A DNA stretch of 53,662 nt, from the NCBI GenBank assembly GCA_017463245.1, contig JAFTPN010000081.1:1-53662 (forward strand), read 5' to 3'. The first letter of the stretch is position 1. Every line of letters begins with the position of its first letter. A program made the translations under genes and the position numbers. Under the pieces are notes generated by a model. That model searched no databases, had not been told where the DNA came from, and was given only the letters and a program-made list of their open reading frames with translations. This DNA is from Clostridia bacterium (GTDB lineage: Bacteria > Bacillota > Clostridia > Christensenellales > Aristaeellaceae). This document shows, piece by piece, positions 9,438 to 18,210 of this stretch.

Positions 9438-10688
9438 TCATTCCTCCATCCGAACCGCCACGGTTCCATCCCGGAAGCGCAGCGTCATCTGCGGCACAGC
9501 GGAGGCCGCATCGGGGATCACCTTATCGCCGCATAGCACCAGGGCATAGCCCCGCTCCAGCACCCGGGCAGGATTCAGGGCATCCAGCTTTGCTCTGCTG
9601 GCAGCCACCTTCTCCTGCTGATGGCGCAGCTTCGCGTCCATCAGGTGATCCAGCTTCAGCCGCATCAGCGCCAGCCGGGGCGGATACAGCGCCACCCGGT
9701 CGTCCACGCAGCGGTCGAGCCGGGCTTGCAGCTTCTGCATACGGCTGCGCAGCTCCATCAGCTGCCGGTCAGGCCGCAGGGCTTCCATGTGCCGCTGGCA
9801 CAGCGCCAGTCGCGTCCGCGCCTGATGTACCTGCGCCATGGCCGCCTGGGTCAGGTGGCCGCGCATCATGTGCAGGCCGTCGATCAATTCCGCCTTGTCC
9901 GGCACCGCCAATTCCGCCGCATGGCTGGGCGTAGACGCCCGCACGTCCGCCGCGAAATCGGCAATGGTCACGTCGGTCTCATGCCCCACGGCGGAGATCA
10001 CCGGGATGGGGCTTTCCGCAATGGCTCGCGCCACGATCTCTTCATTAAACGCCCACAGATCCTCCATGGAGCCGCCGCCGCGCCCGGTGATGATCACATC
10101 CACGCCGCTCAGCGTGCCCGCCTTGCGGATGGCCGCAGCGATGCTCTCCGCCGCGCCCTCGCCCTGCACCTGCACAGGCAAAAGCACCAGCGGCACGCCT
10201 GCATCGCGCCGGGCGGATACATTGCGGATATCCTGCAGCACAGCACCCGTGCGGGAGGTCACCACGGCGATCTTCTTCGGCCGCAGCGGCAAGGGGCGCT
10301 TGCGCCCCGCATCGAAGAGGCCCTCGGCAGCCAGCTTGGCCTTCAGCGCTTCAAACTGCTGGTACAGCGTGCCCAGGCCATCCGGCCGCATATTCTCGGC
10401 ATAAAACTGGTACTGCCCGCCCTCGGCATAGAGGCTCACGCTGCCGGAGAGGATCACCTGCATGCCGTCCATGGGGCGCAGGGACATCCGCATAGCGTTC
10501 TGCCGGAACATAACGCAGTTGATGCGGCTATGCTCGTCCTTCAGGGTGAAGTACCAATGCCCGGAGGTGTGGCGCTTGAAGTTGCTGATCTCCCCCCGCA
10601 GCCGCAGGGAGCGGAGCATGGGGTCAGCCGCCAGGGTGCGGCGAACGTACTCGTTCAGGTCGCTGACCTGAAGGATCCACTCGCTCAT
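9438..10688 (-). CDS. xseA: exodeoxyribonuclease VII large subunit
   Basis: Catalytic subunit of exonuclease VII. 416 residues: OB-fold nucleic-acid-binding domain at about 5-100 ([20 protein letters not shown]), then the catalytic domain with [15 protein letters not shown], the [19 protein letters not shown] motif, ISAVGHETD and STPSHAAE, followed by a long coiled-coil region (about 275-375) and the C-terminal [12 protein letters not shown]. Slightly shorter than E. coli (456). It overlaps folD by 4 bp. Confidence 0.97.
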   Translation of the reverse strand: MSEWILQVSDLNEYVRRTLAADPMLRSLRLRGEISNFKRHTSGHWYFTLKDEHSRINCVMFRQNAMRMSLRPMDGMQVILSGSVSLYAEGGQYQFYAENMRPDGLGTLYQQFEALKAKLAAEGLFDAGRKRPLPLRPKKIAVVTSRTGAVLQDIRNVSARRDAGVPLVLLPVQVQGEGAAESIAAAIRKAGTLSGVDVIITGRGGGSMEDLWAFNEEIVARAIAESPIPVISAVGHETDVTIADFAADVRASTPSHAAELAVPDKAELIDGLHMMRGHLTQAAMAQVHQARTRLALCQRHMEALRPDRQLMELRSRMQKLQARLDRCVDDRVALYPPRLALMRLKLDHLMDAKLRHQQEKVAASRAKLDALNPARVLERGYALVLCGDKVIPDAASAVPQMTLRFRDGTVAVRMEE

Positions 10689-11533
10689 GCCAGCGTCCGC
10701 TCAGCGGCCTCCAGGGTGTTCTGCAACAGCATGGTGATGGTCATGCGGCCCACGCCGCCGGGCACAGGGGTGATCCACCCGGCCACTTCCTTCACATTGT
10801 CGAAGTCCACGTCGCCCACCACCTTGCCGTCCACGCGGTTGATGCCCACGTCAATGACAATGGCGCCGGGCTTGACCATATCAGCGGTGATGAACTTGGC
10901 CTTGCCCACGGCGGCCACCAGCACATCGGCACGGCGGGTATGGGCAGCCAGGTCAGCGGTGCGGCTGTGGCAGATGGTCACGGTGCAGTTTTCCTGCAGG
11001 AGCAGCACCGCCATGGGCTTGCCCACGATGTTGCTGCGCCCCACCACCACGGCCTCCTTGCCGGAGAGGTTCACACCCGTGCGGCGGATCATCTCCAAAG
11101 CGCCCTTGGGGGTGCAGGCCACCACGCCGTTCAGGCCGTTCAGCAGCTTGCCCGCATTCTGCACATGGAAGCCGTCCACGTCCTTCTCCGGCACGATCAC
11201 CGCCAGGGCGGCGGCCTCGTCCAGGTGCTTGGGCAGGGGCAGCTGCACCAGAATGCCATGGATGGCAGGATCGTTATTCAGCGCCCGAATCTGCTCCTCC
11301 AGCTCCTGCTGGGTGGTCTCCTCCGGCATACGGATGGTGACGGAGTGCATCCCCGTCTGCTCGCAGCCGATGCCCTTGTTGCGCACATAGATCTGGCTGG
11401 CAGGATCCTCGCCCACCAGGATCACCGCCAGGCCGGGGGTGACCCCCTTGGCCTTCAGCGCGGCCACCTTTTCCGCGATCTCTGCACGCAGAGCATCCGA
11501 CATAACCTTGCCATCAAGCAGCTGTGCAGCCAT
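10685..11533 (-). CDS. folD: methylenetetrahydrofolate dehydrogenase / methenyl-THF cyclohydrolase
   Basis: Bifunctional enzyme joining 5,10-methylene-THF to 10-formyl-THF, NADP-dependent. 282 residues. Seen: SQIYVRNK with catalytic Lys53, the ILVQLPLP substrate motif, [15 protein letters not shown] (nucleotide-binding) and the C-terminal [16 protein letters not shown] is eight bases before ATG. With fhs (formate-THF ligase, elsewhere in this window) it supplies one-carbon units. Confidence 0.97.
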   Translation of the reverse strand: MAAQLLDGKVMSDALRAEIAEKVAALKAKGVTPGLAVILVGEDPASQIYVRNKGIGCEQTGMHSVTIRMPEETTQQELEEQIRALNNDPAIHGILVQLPLPKHLDEAAALAVIVPEKDVDGFHVQNAGKLLNGLNGVVACTPKGALEMIRRTGVNLSGKEAVVVGRSNIVGKPMAVLLLQENCTVTICHSRTADLAAHTRRADVLVAAVGKAKFITADMVKPGAIVIDVGINRVDGKVVGDVDFDNVKEVAGWITPVPGGVGRMTITMLLQNTLEAAERTLA

Positions 11534-11536
11534 GGC

Positions 11537-12385
11537 TTATTCCTCCTTCAATTCCTTGCGATAGGCTAAATATCGTCCCACCCGCTGGAATCCCAGCTCT
11601 GCCAGGATGGGCAGGGCATGTTCTTCCTCTTCAAAATAGGACATATGGCTGTGGCCTGCCAAGTGGATATCGTTCAGGCAGGCCGCCATCATGGCGCGGT
11701 AGCTTTCCGGCAGGAAGTCCCCGCCGCCAAAGTCCACGCTGAACACCTCCGGCCAGTCCCCTGCCCTGCACACCAGCGCAGCCACCGCCGCGCCCTGCTG
11801 GCGGTGCAGGTACACCTTCCAGTTGGGCAGGTCAGCCAGGATGCGCTCTGCATTCCAGTACATATCCGGCCAGTTGTGCAGGCGGCGGAAGTCGCTTTCG
11901 TCGGCTGCCGTCATCAGCGCCACATCCTGCGGCACAGGCACAGGCTGGTACTGGTCAAAGAACAGGGTGTGGTTCACGGCATTCTCCAGCAGGGTGAAGC
12001 CGCACTTCTCCAGCGCCGCCGCAGCCTGAACATTTGCGCCGTCCAGGCCAATGTCCAGCGTCGCGCCGGGATGTAGCCGCGCCACATGCGCCGCTAACTC
12101 CCGCGCAGCTTCCTCCACATGGCTTTCCACCAGGAAGCTCACGGTCATGGCGTAGTTTTCCTCCGGGATGGCGTACCATTGGATCCACCCGCGCACTTCC
12201 CCGTCATGCCGGAACAGCAGCACCTCTTCATCGCTGAAGCCGCGCCGCGCCCGCGCCATGAAGTCCTCCCGGGTCTTGATGCCGTCCCGATAGCTGGGAT
12301 AGCTGGCATGCGCCGCCGTGGTGGCCAGGTCGTATGCCCAGGAGGCATAGCGGTCAAACTCCGCCTCCGTCAATCGTGTAAGCAT
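11537..12385 (-). CDS. GNAT-fold acetyltransferase-like protein
   Basis: 282 residues. The architecture looks like two GNAT-like halves: an N-terminal one around ALEKCGFTLL (about 125-135) and a C-terminal one ending in LAELGFQRVGRYLAYRKEL (about 258-277), where the 'A...GF...G' helix-strand of acetyltransferases is visible. A classical Q/RxxGxG/A loop is not evident, so catalysis is uncertain. It overlaps the upstream TsaD-like gene by 16 bp and is 3 bp from folD, hence co-transcribed. Substrate unknown. Confidence 0.6.
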   Translation of the reverse strand: MLTRLTEAEFDRYASWAYDLATTAAHASYPSYRDGIKTREDFMARARRGFSDEEVLLFRHDGEVRGWIQWYAIPEENYAMTVSFLVESHVEEAARELAAHVARLHPGATLDIGLDGANVQAAAALEKCGFTLLENAVNHTLFFDQYQPVPVPQDVALMTAADESDFRRLHNWPDMYWNAERILADLPNWKVYLHRQQGAAVAALVCRAGDWPEVFSVDFGGGDFLPESYRAMMAACLNDIHLAGHSHMSYFEEEEHALPILAELGFQRVGRYLAYRKELKEE

Positions 12386-13335
12386 AAGCTCTCCCGATAC
12401 TTCTTCGCGCCGATCAGCGCCGCACCCACGGCATTGTCGCCGCTGTATTCAGGCTTGCCGAAGCAAACCCGGAAGCCCTTGTCCTTCTTATGGATTCGCT
12501 CTGTCACCAGCTGGCGGAACAGCGCCGAGCTGGCCACGCCCCCGGCGATCAGCACCTGACGGATGCCCGTGTCCCGGCTGCCCGCCAAAATCATGCGGCT
12601 CACGGTGCGCGCCAGCAGGTCGTAGACCTCCCGGGCGATGTCCTCTTTGGGCATTTCGCCCTGCCTGATCCACCGCTGCACCTGACTTTCCGTGCCGGAG
12701 AAATGGCAATGCAGGTCTCCATCCGCCATGTTGGCGGGAAGTTTCGCTTCGCTTGTTCCCTGAACGGCCAACTTTTCCAGGTGCGGCCCCGCCGGGAACG
12801 GCAGTCCCAGCGCCACGCCCACGCGATCCACCACCTGCCCGGCGTGCAAGTCCAGCGTGCCGCCCAGCAGCGTCAGCTCGTCCCCGCGAAGGGCGAGCAG
12901 CTCGGTGGTGCCGCCGGAGAGATGCACCGCCAGCAGGTCGCCTTCTTCCACGCCGCTGTCCACCATGGCCGCCGCCACGTGGCCGCGCTGATGGGTGGAC
13001 GCAAAGCAAGGGACGCCAAGCATGGCGGCCAAGCCGCGCGCCTGAGCATCCCCCACCTGAAACACGGGCATATAGGATTCTTCCTCGTCCCTGGGCTGGC
13101 GGGACGCGCACACCGCCACGATCTCGTGACCCTTGGTGTACTCGCCCAGCTCTTCCAGCCTTTCGGGCAGCTGACGGACATGAATGAACACGGCCTCGCT
13201 CTGTCGCAGGCCGCGTTCACCCTCTTTCACAGGCAATAGCTTCCGGCAGCTGGCCAGCACCTGACCGTCCACCGTCACCGCCGCCACCGAGGTGGTGTAG
13301 CAGCTGGTGTCCAGCCCGATGATGATCTGACTCAT
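12370..13335 (-). CDS. TsaD/Kae1-like ASKHA protein (probable paralogue of TsaD)
   Basis: 321 residues of the peptidase-M22/Kae1 fold: N-terminal GLDTSCYTTSVA, the metal-binding HQRGH (His115, His119), LSGGTTELL, and VLIAGGVASSALFR near the C-terminus. TsaD makes the threonylcarbamoyl group of t6A37 in tRNA together with TsaB and TsaE. Here no tsaB/tsaE genes are adjacent; the gene sits inside nusB-folD-xseAB, a position where Clostridia often carry a second TsaD-like protein of unknown role. The HxxxH pair is retained. It may be the only TsaD or a paralogue; the window cannot decide. Confidence 0.75.
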   Translation of the reverse strand: MSQIIIGLDTSCYTTSVAAVTVDGQVLASCRKLLPVKEGERGLRQSEAVFIHVRQLPERLEELGEYTKGHEIVAVCASRQPRDEEESYMPVFQVGDAQARGLAAMLGVPCFASTHQRGHVAAAMVDSGVEEGDLLAVHLSGGTTELLALRGDELTLLGGTLDLHAGQVVDRVGVALGLPFPAGPHLEKLAVQGTSEAKLPANMADGDLHCHFSGTESQVQRWIRQGEMPKEDIAREVYDLLARTVSRMILAGSRDTGIRQVLIAGGVASSALFRQLVTERIHKKDKGFRVCFGKPEYSGDNAVGAALIGAKKYRESLCLHD

Positions 13336-13787
13336 GCCTGTGCCGCCTCTTTCCGGCGCAGGATGGTGCCCAGCACGCCGTTGATAAACCGGCCGCTGGC
13401 AGGCTCGGAATACCGGCTGGCCAGCTCCACGGCCTCGTTGATGGCCACGCTGCCGGGAACATCGTCCTCGTGCAGGATCTCCCAGGTCGCCAGGCGCAGG
13501 ATGGTCAGATCCACCCGGGGCATACGCTCGATGGTCCAGTCCTTGGCAGCGGCCTGGATCTGCTCGTCCAGCTCGTCCAGGTTGTTCACCACGCCATCCA
13601 GCACCCGGGTGATGTACTCCCGGTCAGCCTTGCCGGGCTCGTTGTCCCGCACGGCCTCCACACCGGGAACACCCTGCTCCCGCAGCTCGTCATAAACCAT
13701 CTGCAGCGTCTCTTCGCCACCCTGGCCACCAGCCAGCTTTTCATAAATCATCTGCATCACTGCAGCCCGCGCAGTCACTCGCGCCAT
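13332..13787 (-). CDS. nusB: transcription antitermination protein NusB
   Basis: Binds boxA RNA with S10 (NusE) to make rRNA transcription resistant to termination. 151 residues, all-helical; N-terminal RVTARAAVMQMIYE and the C-terminal SVAINEAVELASRYSEPASGRFINGVLG block are diagnostic. ATG at 13787 follows AAAGAGGAG. First gene after repeat block 2 and first of a tight run (4-bp overlap with the TsaD-like gene). No clear promoter separates it from amaP, so it may be read from the asp23-amaP transcript or from within the repeat. Confidence 0.96.
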   Translation of the reverse strand: MARVTARAAVMQMIYEKLAGGQGGEETLQMVYDELREQGVPGVEAVRDNEPGKADREYITRVLDGVVNNLDELDEQIQAAAKDWTIERMPRVDLTILRLATWEILHEDDVPGSVAINEAVELASRYSEPASGRFINGVLGTILRRKEAAQA

Positions 13788-13805
13788 AATGTATACACTC
13801 CTCTT

Positions 13806-14183
13806 TTGAAACCTGCGGTTTCAAGCTTCCCTTGTTTCGCCTTCGGCGACCAAAGGGGCTTTGCCCCTTTGGAAACCCTACCAGAGGGCACCGCCCTCTG
13901 GACTCCTGCTTAAGGGATTTCATCCCTTAAGAATCCCTTTCGGGGATGCCATGCTCTCTGGTCTCCGAGCAGGGGTCACGGCGCATAACGGATGCGCCGC
14001 GACGCAGCGGCACCCGCCAAAAGCCTCCCTCTCGAGGGAGGTGGCCGAGCGTAGCGAGGACGGAGGGAGTGGTTCTGCCCCCTTGCCTCAACGCCAAGCA
14101 TTCCCGCGCACCTGTAGGGGCGATCTGTGATCGCCCGCCCGTCCACAAACTAAATTCCGAATTCCGCATTCCGAATTCCGAAT
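13806..14183. repeat. composite intergenic repeat, copy 2 (A-B-C-E-F)
   Basis: Fills the amaP-nusB gap. TTGAAACC/GGTTTCAA hairpin (13806-13824) beside the nusB ribosome site; module A with stems AAAGGGGC/GCCCCTTT, AGAGGGC/GCCCTCT and TTAAGGGAT/ATCCCTTAA (about 13853-13930); module B (about 13973-14010); module C with CCTCCCT/AGGGAGG (about 14025-14075); module E, a TGTAGGGGCGA/TCGCCC hairpin (about 14110-14142); module F, four ATTCCGM heptamers (about 14155-14183) running into the amaP stop codon. No coding signal. Confidence 0.9.
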
Positions 14184-15320
14184 TTACTCCGCTTCTTTCT
14201 CGCCTTCCGCTTCCACGTCCGCCTCTTCCGCGCCGTCCAGCGCAGCCAGCTCGGCAATGGATTCCTCGTCCGCTACATAATCGGCAGCTTCTTCCACGGT
14301 TTCGATTTCTTCGACTTCCTCGGCTTCAGCGGTTTCTTCCACCGCTTCCACTTCCTCCACCTCGTCGGTCAGGCCGGAGAGGGTCTCCAGCTCGTCGGCA
14401 GCGGCGACCTCGGCAGCTTCTTCTTCGGCCTTTTCCCACGCAGCAACGATCTCCTCCGCAGGCACCTTCTTTTCAAAGGATTCCACTTCCTCGTCAGAAG
14501 GCACGTTGGCCTCCCAGGCTTCGGTAGCTTCCTCGGTGGGGATATCGGCTTCCTGCTCTTCTGCCACAGGCTCTTCGGCAGCTTCCTCAGCGGGGGCTTC
14601 CACCGGAGGCATGGGCATATTGGCAGGCTGCTCTTCTTCGCCAAACAGGCGCTGATGCAGGCACTTTTCCTCCGGCGCCTTCACCTCGGCAGGGGCGGGC
14701 TCGGCAGGCACTTCCGGCACCTGTTCTGCCTCGCGGGGCAGGGGCGCGGGATTCTCCAGCATTTCGGATACGGCATAGATGGAGGGCTTGGCCTTGGCGC
14801 TGGTGGCTTCCACCTGCACCTTCACTTCCTGCACATCCACACCGGAGCAGGCCGTGACATACTGCTTGATCTGCTTCTGCAGGGCACTCACAGCCAGGGG
14901 GATGTTCACCCCGGTGGCCAGACCCACTCGCAGGCCAATGGTCAGGCCGTCGCGGCTGTTGTCCAGCGTGGTGCTGGACACGTGCAGCTCTTCGTGCTTG
15001 GCCACGCACTTGTTCACCAGATCCTCAATGGCGCGGATGGAGATGCTCAATTCACCCACATCGGTGGTCTGCACCACAAAGCCCTTGCGCTTGGAGCGGC
15101 GCAGCGCCACCCGGAAGCACAGGATGCCCACCAGCAGCACCACAGCGCCGCCGCCCACCATGAACAGAATGTGGGATGCGGACTTGAACGCAGCGATCTT
15201 CGCCAGACGGTCGAGGATGCCCACGTCAAACAGAGTATCGGCCAGCGGCACCACGGCCAGACACACCAGCAGGATACCCGCCAGCGCAGCGATCAATCGG
15301 TCAATCACGCGAAGCTTCAT
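14184..15320 (-). CDS. amaP: AmaP-like alkaline-shock membrane anchor with long acidic tail
   Basis: In Staphylococcus AmaP anchors Asp23 to the membrane. 378 residues: two transmembrane helices (about 9-29 and 48-71), a conserved cytosolic domain (about 80-185; GELSISIRAIEDLVNKC, TIGLRVGLATGVNIP, VQEVKVQVE), then about 190 residues dominated by Glu and Ala. AmaP proteins are usually near 180-200 residues, so the acidic tail roughly doubles the length. ATG at 15320 has AAAGGAGG at eight bases; an upstream in-frame ATG does not. It lies downstream of an Asp23-type gene, with a terminator hairpin between. The stop codon is flush with repeat module F. Confidence 0.8.
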   Translation of the reverse strand: MKLRVIDRLIAALAGILLVCLAVVPLADTLFDVGILDRLAKIAAFKSASHILFMVGGGAVVLLVGILCFRVALRRSKRKGFVVQTTDVGELSISIRAIEDLVNKCVAKHEELHVSSTTLDNSRDGLTIGLRVGLATGVNIPLAVSALQKQIKQYVTACSGVDVQEVKVQVEATSAKAKPSIYAVSEMLENPAPLPREAEQVPEVPAEPAPAEVKAPEEKCLHQRLFGEEEQPANMPMPPVEAPAEEAAEEPVAEEQEADIPTEEATEAWEANVPSDEEVESFEKKVPAEEIVAAWEKAEEEAAEVAAADELETLSGLTDEVEEVEAVEETAEAEEVEEIETVEEAADYVADEESIAELAALDGAEEADVEAEGEKEAE

Positions 15321-15359
15321 ATTTACAGCCTCCTTTGCCATATCCTATGCATCTTCGTG

Positions 15360-15400
15360 AAAAAAAGCTTCACCGGCAAGGCAAAGCTGTCCTGCCGGTG
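15360..15400 (-). terminator. intrinsic terminator between asp23 and amaP
   Basis: Minus-strand hairpin CACCGGCAGG...CCTTGCCGGTG (15371-15400) followed after AAGC by seven T. It would lower but not necessarily stop transcription into amaP, giving more Asp23 than anchor. Confidence 0.7.
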
Positions 15401-15407
15401 GAAAGGT

Positions 15408-15899
15408 TTACGCCTCGGTTTCCTGGGTGGTCTCGCTCTCCGCAGCGGGAGCTTCCGCAGCCGCAGGAGCCTCGCCAGCCTCCAGCACAGCCTGCTGGGC
15501 GCCGGCGGTCAGGGCGCTGTTTTCCTTTTCAAAGCTCACGCCCTGCACATGAACGTCCACGCGCACAACGTGCAGGCCGGTCATGCTCTCAATGGCGCGG
15601 CGCACATTCTCCTGCGCGTCCTGACCAGCCTTCTGGATGGGCGTGCCGTATTCCATGATCACGTAAAGGTCAACGCTGGCCTCTTCCGTGCCGATCTCGA
15701 CCTTCACGCCCTTGGTGATGTTGCTGTTCTTTTTGCTGAGGATGCTGCCGGAAACATTGCACATGCTGGCAATGCCCTCCACCTCGCTGGCCGCAACGCC
15801 CGCGATGGAAGCAACCACCTCATTGGCATAAATGATGTTGCTGGTCTGTTCAGTATCCATATCCACCGTCAAGGGGAGATTATCCTTCTTGCTTGCCAT
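15408..15899 (-). CDS. Asp23/Gls24 family envelope stress protein
   Basis: 163 residues. The Asp23 core (about 15-125) shows IIYANEVVASIAGVAASEVEGI, the KGVKVEIGTEEASVDLYVIMEYGTPI stretch and QENVRRAIESMTGL, followed by a short Ala/Glu-rich tail. The family forms membrane-associated assemblies linked to cell-envelope homeostasis. ATG at 15899 has GGAGGTG seven bases upstream; the open frame continues far upstream only through repeat DNA. Paired with the downstream amaP-like gene. Confidence 0.92.
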   Translation of the reverse strand: MASKKDNLPLTVDMDTEQTSNIIYANEVVASIAGVAASEVEGIASMCNVSGSILSKKNSNITKGVKVEIGTEEASVDLYVIMEYGTPIQKAGQDAQENVRRAIESMTGLHVVRVDVHVQGVSFEKENSALTAGAQQAVLEAGEAPAAAEAPAAESETTQETEA

Positions 15900-15954
15900 A
15901 ATATTGCACCTCCTCAGGTTTCCATAACAGTATAACAGATTTTCCGCCCTTTGA

Positions 15955-16380
15955 CAAGCCCAAGGGGCTTTGCCCCTTGGGGAACCCCGCCAGAGGCTCT
16001 GCCTCTGGACTCCGCGAAGGGTCTTCGACCCTTTCGAAACCCTTTTTGGGGGATTGGAGCAGGGCGGTATTCTTGCAGGGGTCACGGCGCATAACGGATG
16101 CGCCGCGACGCGGGGCAAGCGGCGTTCCACCTCATCCGGCCTCACGGCCACCTTCCCCTCAAGGGGAAGGCAAGGCTTTTGCTCTCCACCAAAGGCTTCC
16201 CCTTGAGGGGAAGCTGTCCCGAAGGGACTGATGAGGTGGAAAGTCTCTCCCCTGCGTCGCGGTGCGCCCTTTGCGCACCGTGACCCCCGCTTGGCAGGCG
16301 CACGCTGCGCCATCCCCGAAAGGGAGTCCAGAGGGATGAAATCCCTCTGGCGGGTTTCCAAAGGGCGGAGCCCTTTGGCG
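15955..16380. repeat. composite intergenic repeat, copy 3: palindromic A-B-D-B'-A'
   Basis: 481-bp gap between asp23 and aspS. Left half: module A (about 15960-16045; stems AAGGGGC/GCCCCTT, AGAGGC/GCCTCT, AAGGGTC/GACCCTT), module B (about 16078-16115). Centre: module D (16126-16240). Right half: module B inverted (about 16252-16290) and module A inverted (about 16310-16380), ending at the aspS stop codon. The whole block is therefore one large imperfect inverted repeat. No gene seen. Confidence 0.9.
16126..16240. mobile_element. module D: 115-bp MITE-like inverted-repeat element
   Basis: Ends are TCCACCTCAT and ATGAGGTGGA (10-bp terminal inverted repeat). Inside, CTTCCCCTCAAGGGGAAG and CTTCCCCTTGAGGGGAAG palindromes flank a variable centre. 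Further copies are at 43149-43262 and 51067-51184. There is no ORF; if mobile, it needs an enzyme encoded elsewhere. Confidence 0.6.
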
Positions 16381-18153
16381 TTACTCCTCGTCCTTCACAA
16401 TGGCGATGTGCAGCTCGTCAAGCTGCTTCTGTTCCACGGTGCCGGGGGCGCCCATCATCACGTCCTGGGCGTTCTTGTTCATGGGGAACACGATGACCTC
16501 GCGGATGGACTCCTCGCCAGCCAGCAGCATCACCATGCGGTCGACACCGGGGGCGATACCGGCATGGGGCGGAGCGCCGTAGCAGAAGGCGTTGTACATG
16601 GCGGGGAACTTGGCCTTCACGTCCTCCTCGCCCAGGCGCACCATCTGGAACGCCTTGATCATGATCTCCGGATCGTGGTTACGCACAGCGCCGGAGGACA
16701 ATTCCACGCCGTTGCACACCAGGTCGTACTGGAAGGCGGTGATGGACAGGGGATCCACCTCGCCCGCAGCGGCCTTGTTCAGGATCTCCAATCCGCCGTT
16801 GGGCATGGAGAAGGGATTGTGGCAGAACTCCAATTCGCCGGATTCCTCGCCGATCTCGTACATGGGGAAATCCACGATCCAGCAGAACTCGTAGCGCTCC
16901 CGGTCGATGTGCTGGGGCGCCAGCTCGGCCACCATCTTGCGCAGGGTGCCTGCGGTCTTCTGGGCGGCCAGCTTCTTGCCCGCGGTGAGGCCAACGAAGG
17001 TGTTGGGCTTCAGGTTCAGCTTGGAGATGATCTCGTCCTTCTTGTCCTGCAGGAACTTGGCGATGCCGCCGGCGATTTCGCCCTTTTCGTCCACCTTGAA
17101 CCAGAAGGCCTTGTTGCCGGTCACCACTTCCACATCGCCGCAGAGCTTGTCGATCTGCTTGCGGGTGGCGATCATGTCGGAGACAACGACGGCCTTCACC
17201 ACATTGCCCTCGAAGGGACCGAAGCCGCAGGAGCCGATGAGCTCGGTCACGTCGGTCAGGGTCAGGTCGATGCGCAGATCAGGCTTGTCGGAGCCGTACA
17301 CATCCATGGCCTCGTTGAAGGGGATGCGCTTGAAGGGCGCGGAGGAAGCAATGTTGTACTTGCCATACTTGGCGAAGATGGGGGGCAGCACATCCTCCAG
17401 CACGGCGAACACGTCGTCCTGGGAGGCAAAGGCCATTTCCATGTCCAGCTGATAGAACTCGCCGGGGCTGCGGTCGCCGCGGGCGTCCTCGTCGCGGAAG
17501 CAGGGGGCGATCTGGAAATACTTGTCGAAGCCGGAGGTCATCAGCAGCTGCTTGAACTGCTGGGGAGCCTGGGGCAGGGCGTAGAACATGCCGGGATGCT
17601 TGCGGGCAGGCACCAGGTAGTCGCGGGCGCCCTCGGGGGAAGAAGCGGTCAGGATGGGGGTGGTGATCTCCAGGAAGCCGTGCTCGTTCATGGCGTTGCG
17701 CAGGGCGGACACCACATTGCAGCGCATGATGATGTTCTTCTTCACCTCGGGGTTGCGCAGGTCCAGGTAGCGGTACTTGAGGCGCAGGGTCTCATCGGCT
17801 TCCTTGGAGCGGTTGATCTGGAAGGGCAGCTCGTTGTAGCGGCAGCGGCCCAGCACCTCGATCTTCTCCGGCACCACTTCGATATCGCCGGTCTCCATCT
17901 TGGGGTTCTTGGAGTCGCGCTCGCGCACCACACCGGTCACGGCAATGGTGGACTCCTTGTTCAGCCCCTTGATCACGGCCATCATATCCTCGGTCTCCAC
18001 CACGATCTGGGTGGTGCCGTAGAAGTCGCGCAGCACCACGAAGGCCAGGCTGCCGGACACTTCGCGGACGTTCTCCATCCAGCCGCAGAGCTTCACGGTC
18101 TTGCCGCAGTCAGCCATGCGCAGTTCATTACAGGTATGTGTACGGTTCTGCAT
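16381..18153 (-). CDS. aspS: aspartyl-tRNA synthetase
   Basis: Class II synthetase charging tRNA-Asp (and perhaps tRNA-Asn; no GatCAB in view). 590 residues, the bacterial-type length: OB anticodon-binding domain (1-105, GWMENVREVSGSLAFVVLRD), motif 2 around FRDEDARGDRSPGEFYQLDMEM, the bacterial GAD insertion (about 290-410), and motif 3 GVDRMVMLLAGEESIREV. ATG at 18153 follows GAGGTAAATGTT. It is downstream of hisS by 57 bp, so it falls under the same T-box. The stop codon abuts repeat copy 3. Confidence 0.97.
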   Translation of the reverse strand: MQNRTHTCNELRMADCGKTVKLCGWMENVREVSGSLAFVVLRDFYGTTQIVVETEDMMAVIKGLNKESTIAVTGVVRERDSKNPKMETGDIEVVPEKIEVLGRCRYNELPFQINRSKEADETLRLKYRYLDLRNPEVKKNIIMRCNVVSALRNAMNEHGFLEITTPILTASSPEGARDYLVPARKHPGMFYALPQAPQQFKQLLMTSGFDKYFQIAPCFRDEDARGDRSPGEFYQLDMEMAFASQDDVFAVLEDVLPPIFAKYGKYNIASSAPFKRIPFNEAMDVYGSDKPDLRIDLTLTDVTELIGSCGFGPFEGNVVKAVVVSDMIATRKQIDKLCGDVEVVTGNKAFWFKVDEKGEIAGGIAKFLQDKKDEIISKLNLKPNTFVGLTAGKKLAAQKTAGTLRKMVAELAPQHIDRERYEFCWIVDFPMYEIGEESGELEFCHNPFSMPNGGLEILNKAAAGEVDPLSITAFQYDLVCNGVELSSGAVRNHDPEIMIKAFQMVRLGEEDVKAKFPAMYNAFCYGAPPHAGIAPGVDRMVMLLAGEESIREVIVFPMNKNAQDVMMGAPGTVEQKQLDELHIAIVKDEE

Positions 18154-18177
18154 AACATTTACCTCGCTTCACAAATT

Positions 18178-18210
18178 ACATTCCGAATTCCGCATTCCGA
18201 ATTCCGAATT
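18178..18210. repeat. ATTCCGM heptamer tract between hisS and aspS
   Basis: Four tandem heptamers ATTCCGA/ATTCCGC, directly touching the hisS stop codon. Module F alone, without the other modules. Confidence 0.85.

Noticed and set aside
13741-14169. Short frames across the repeat blocks (for example 13741-13923, 13927-14169, 25476-25850, 40963-41175)
   Set aside because: They consist of translated hairpin and heptamer repeats and recur with the repeats; no independent coding signal.
15900-16361. N-terminal extension of the Asp23 frame into the upstream gap
   Set aside because: The extension runs through repeat modules, while GGAGGTG directly precedes the internal ATG at 15899 where family similarity starts.
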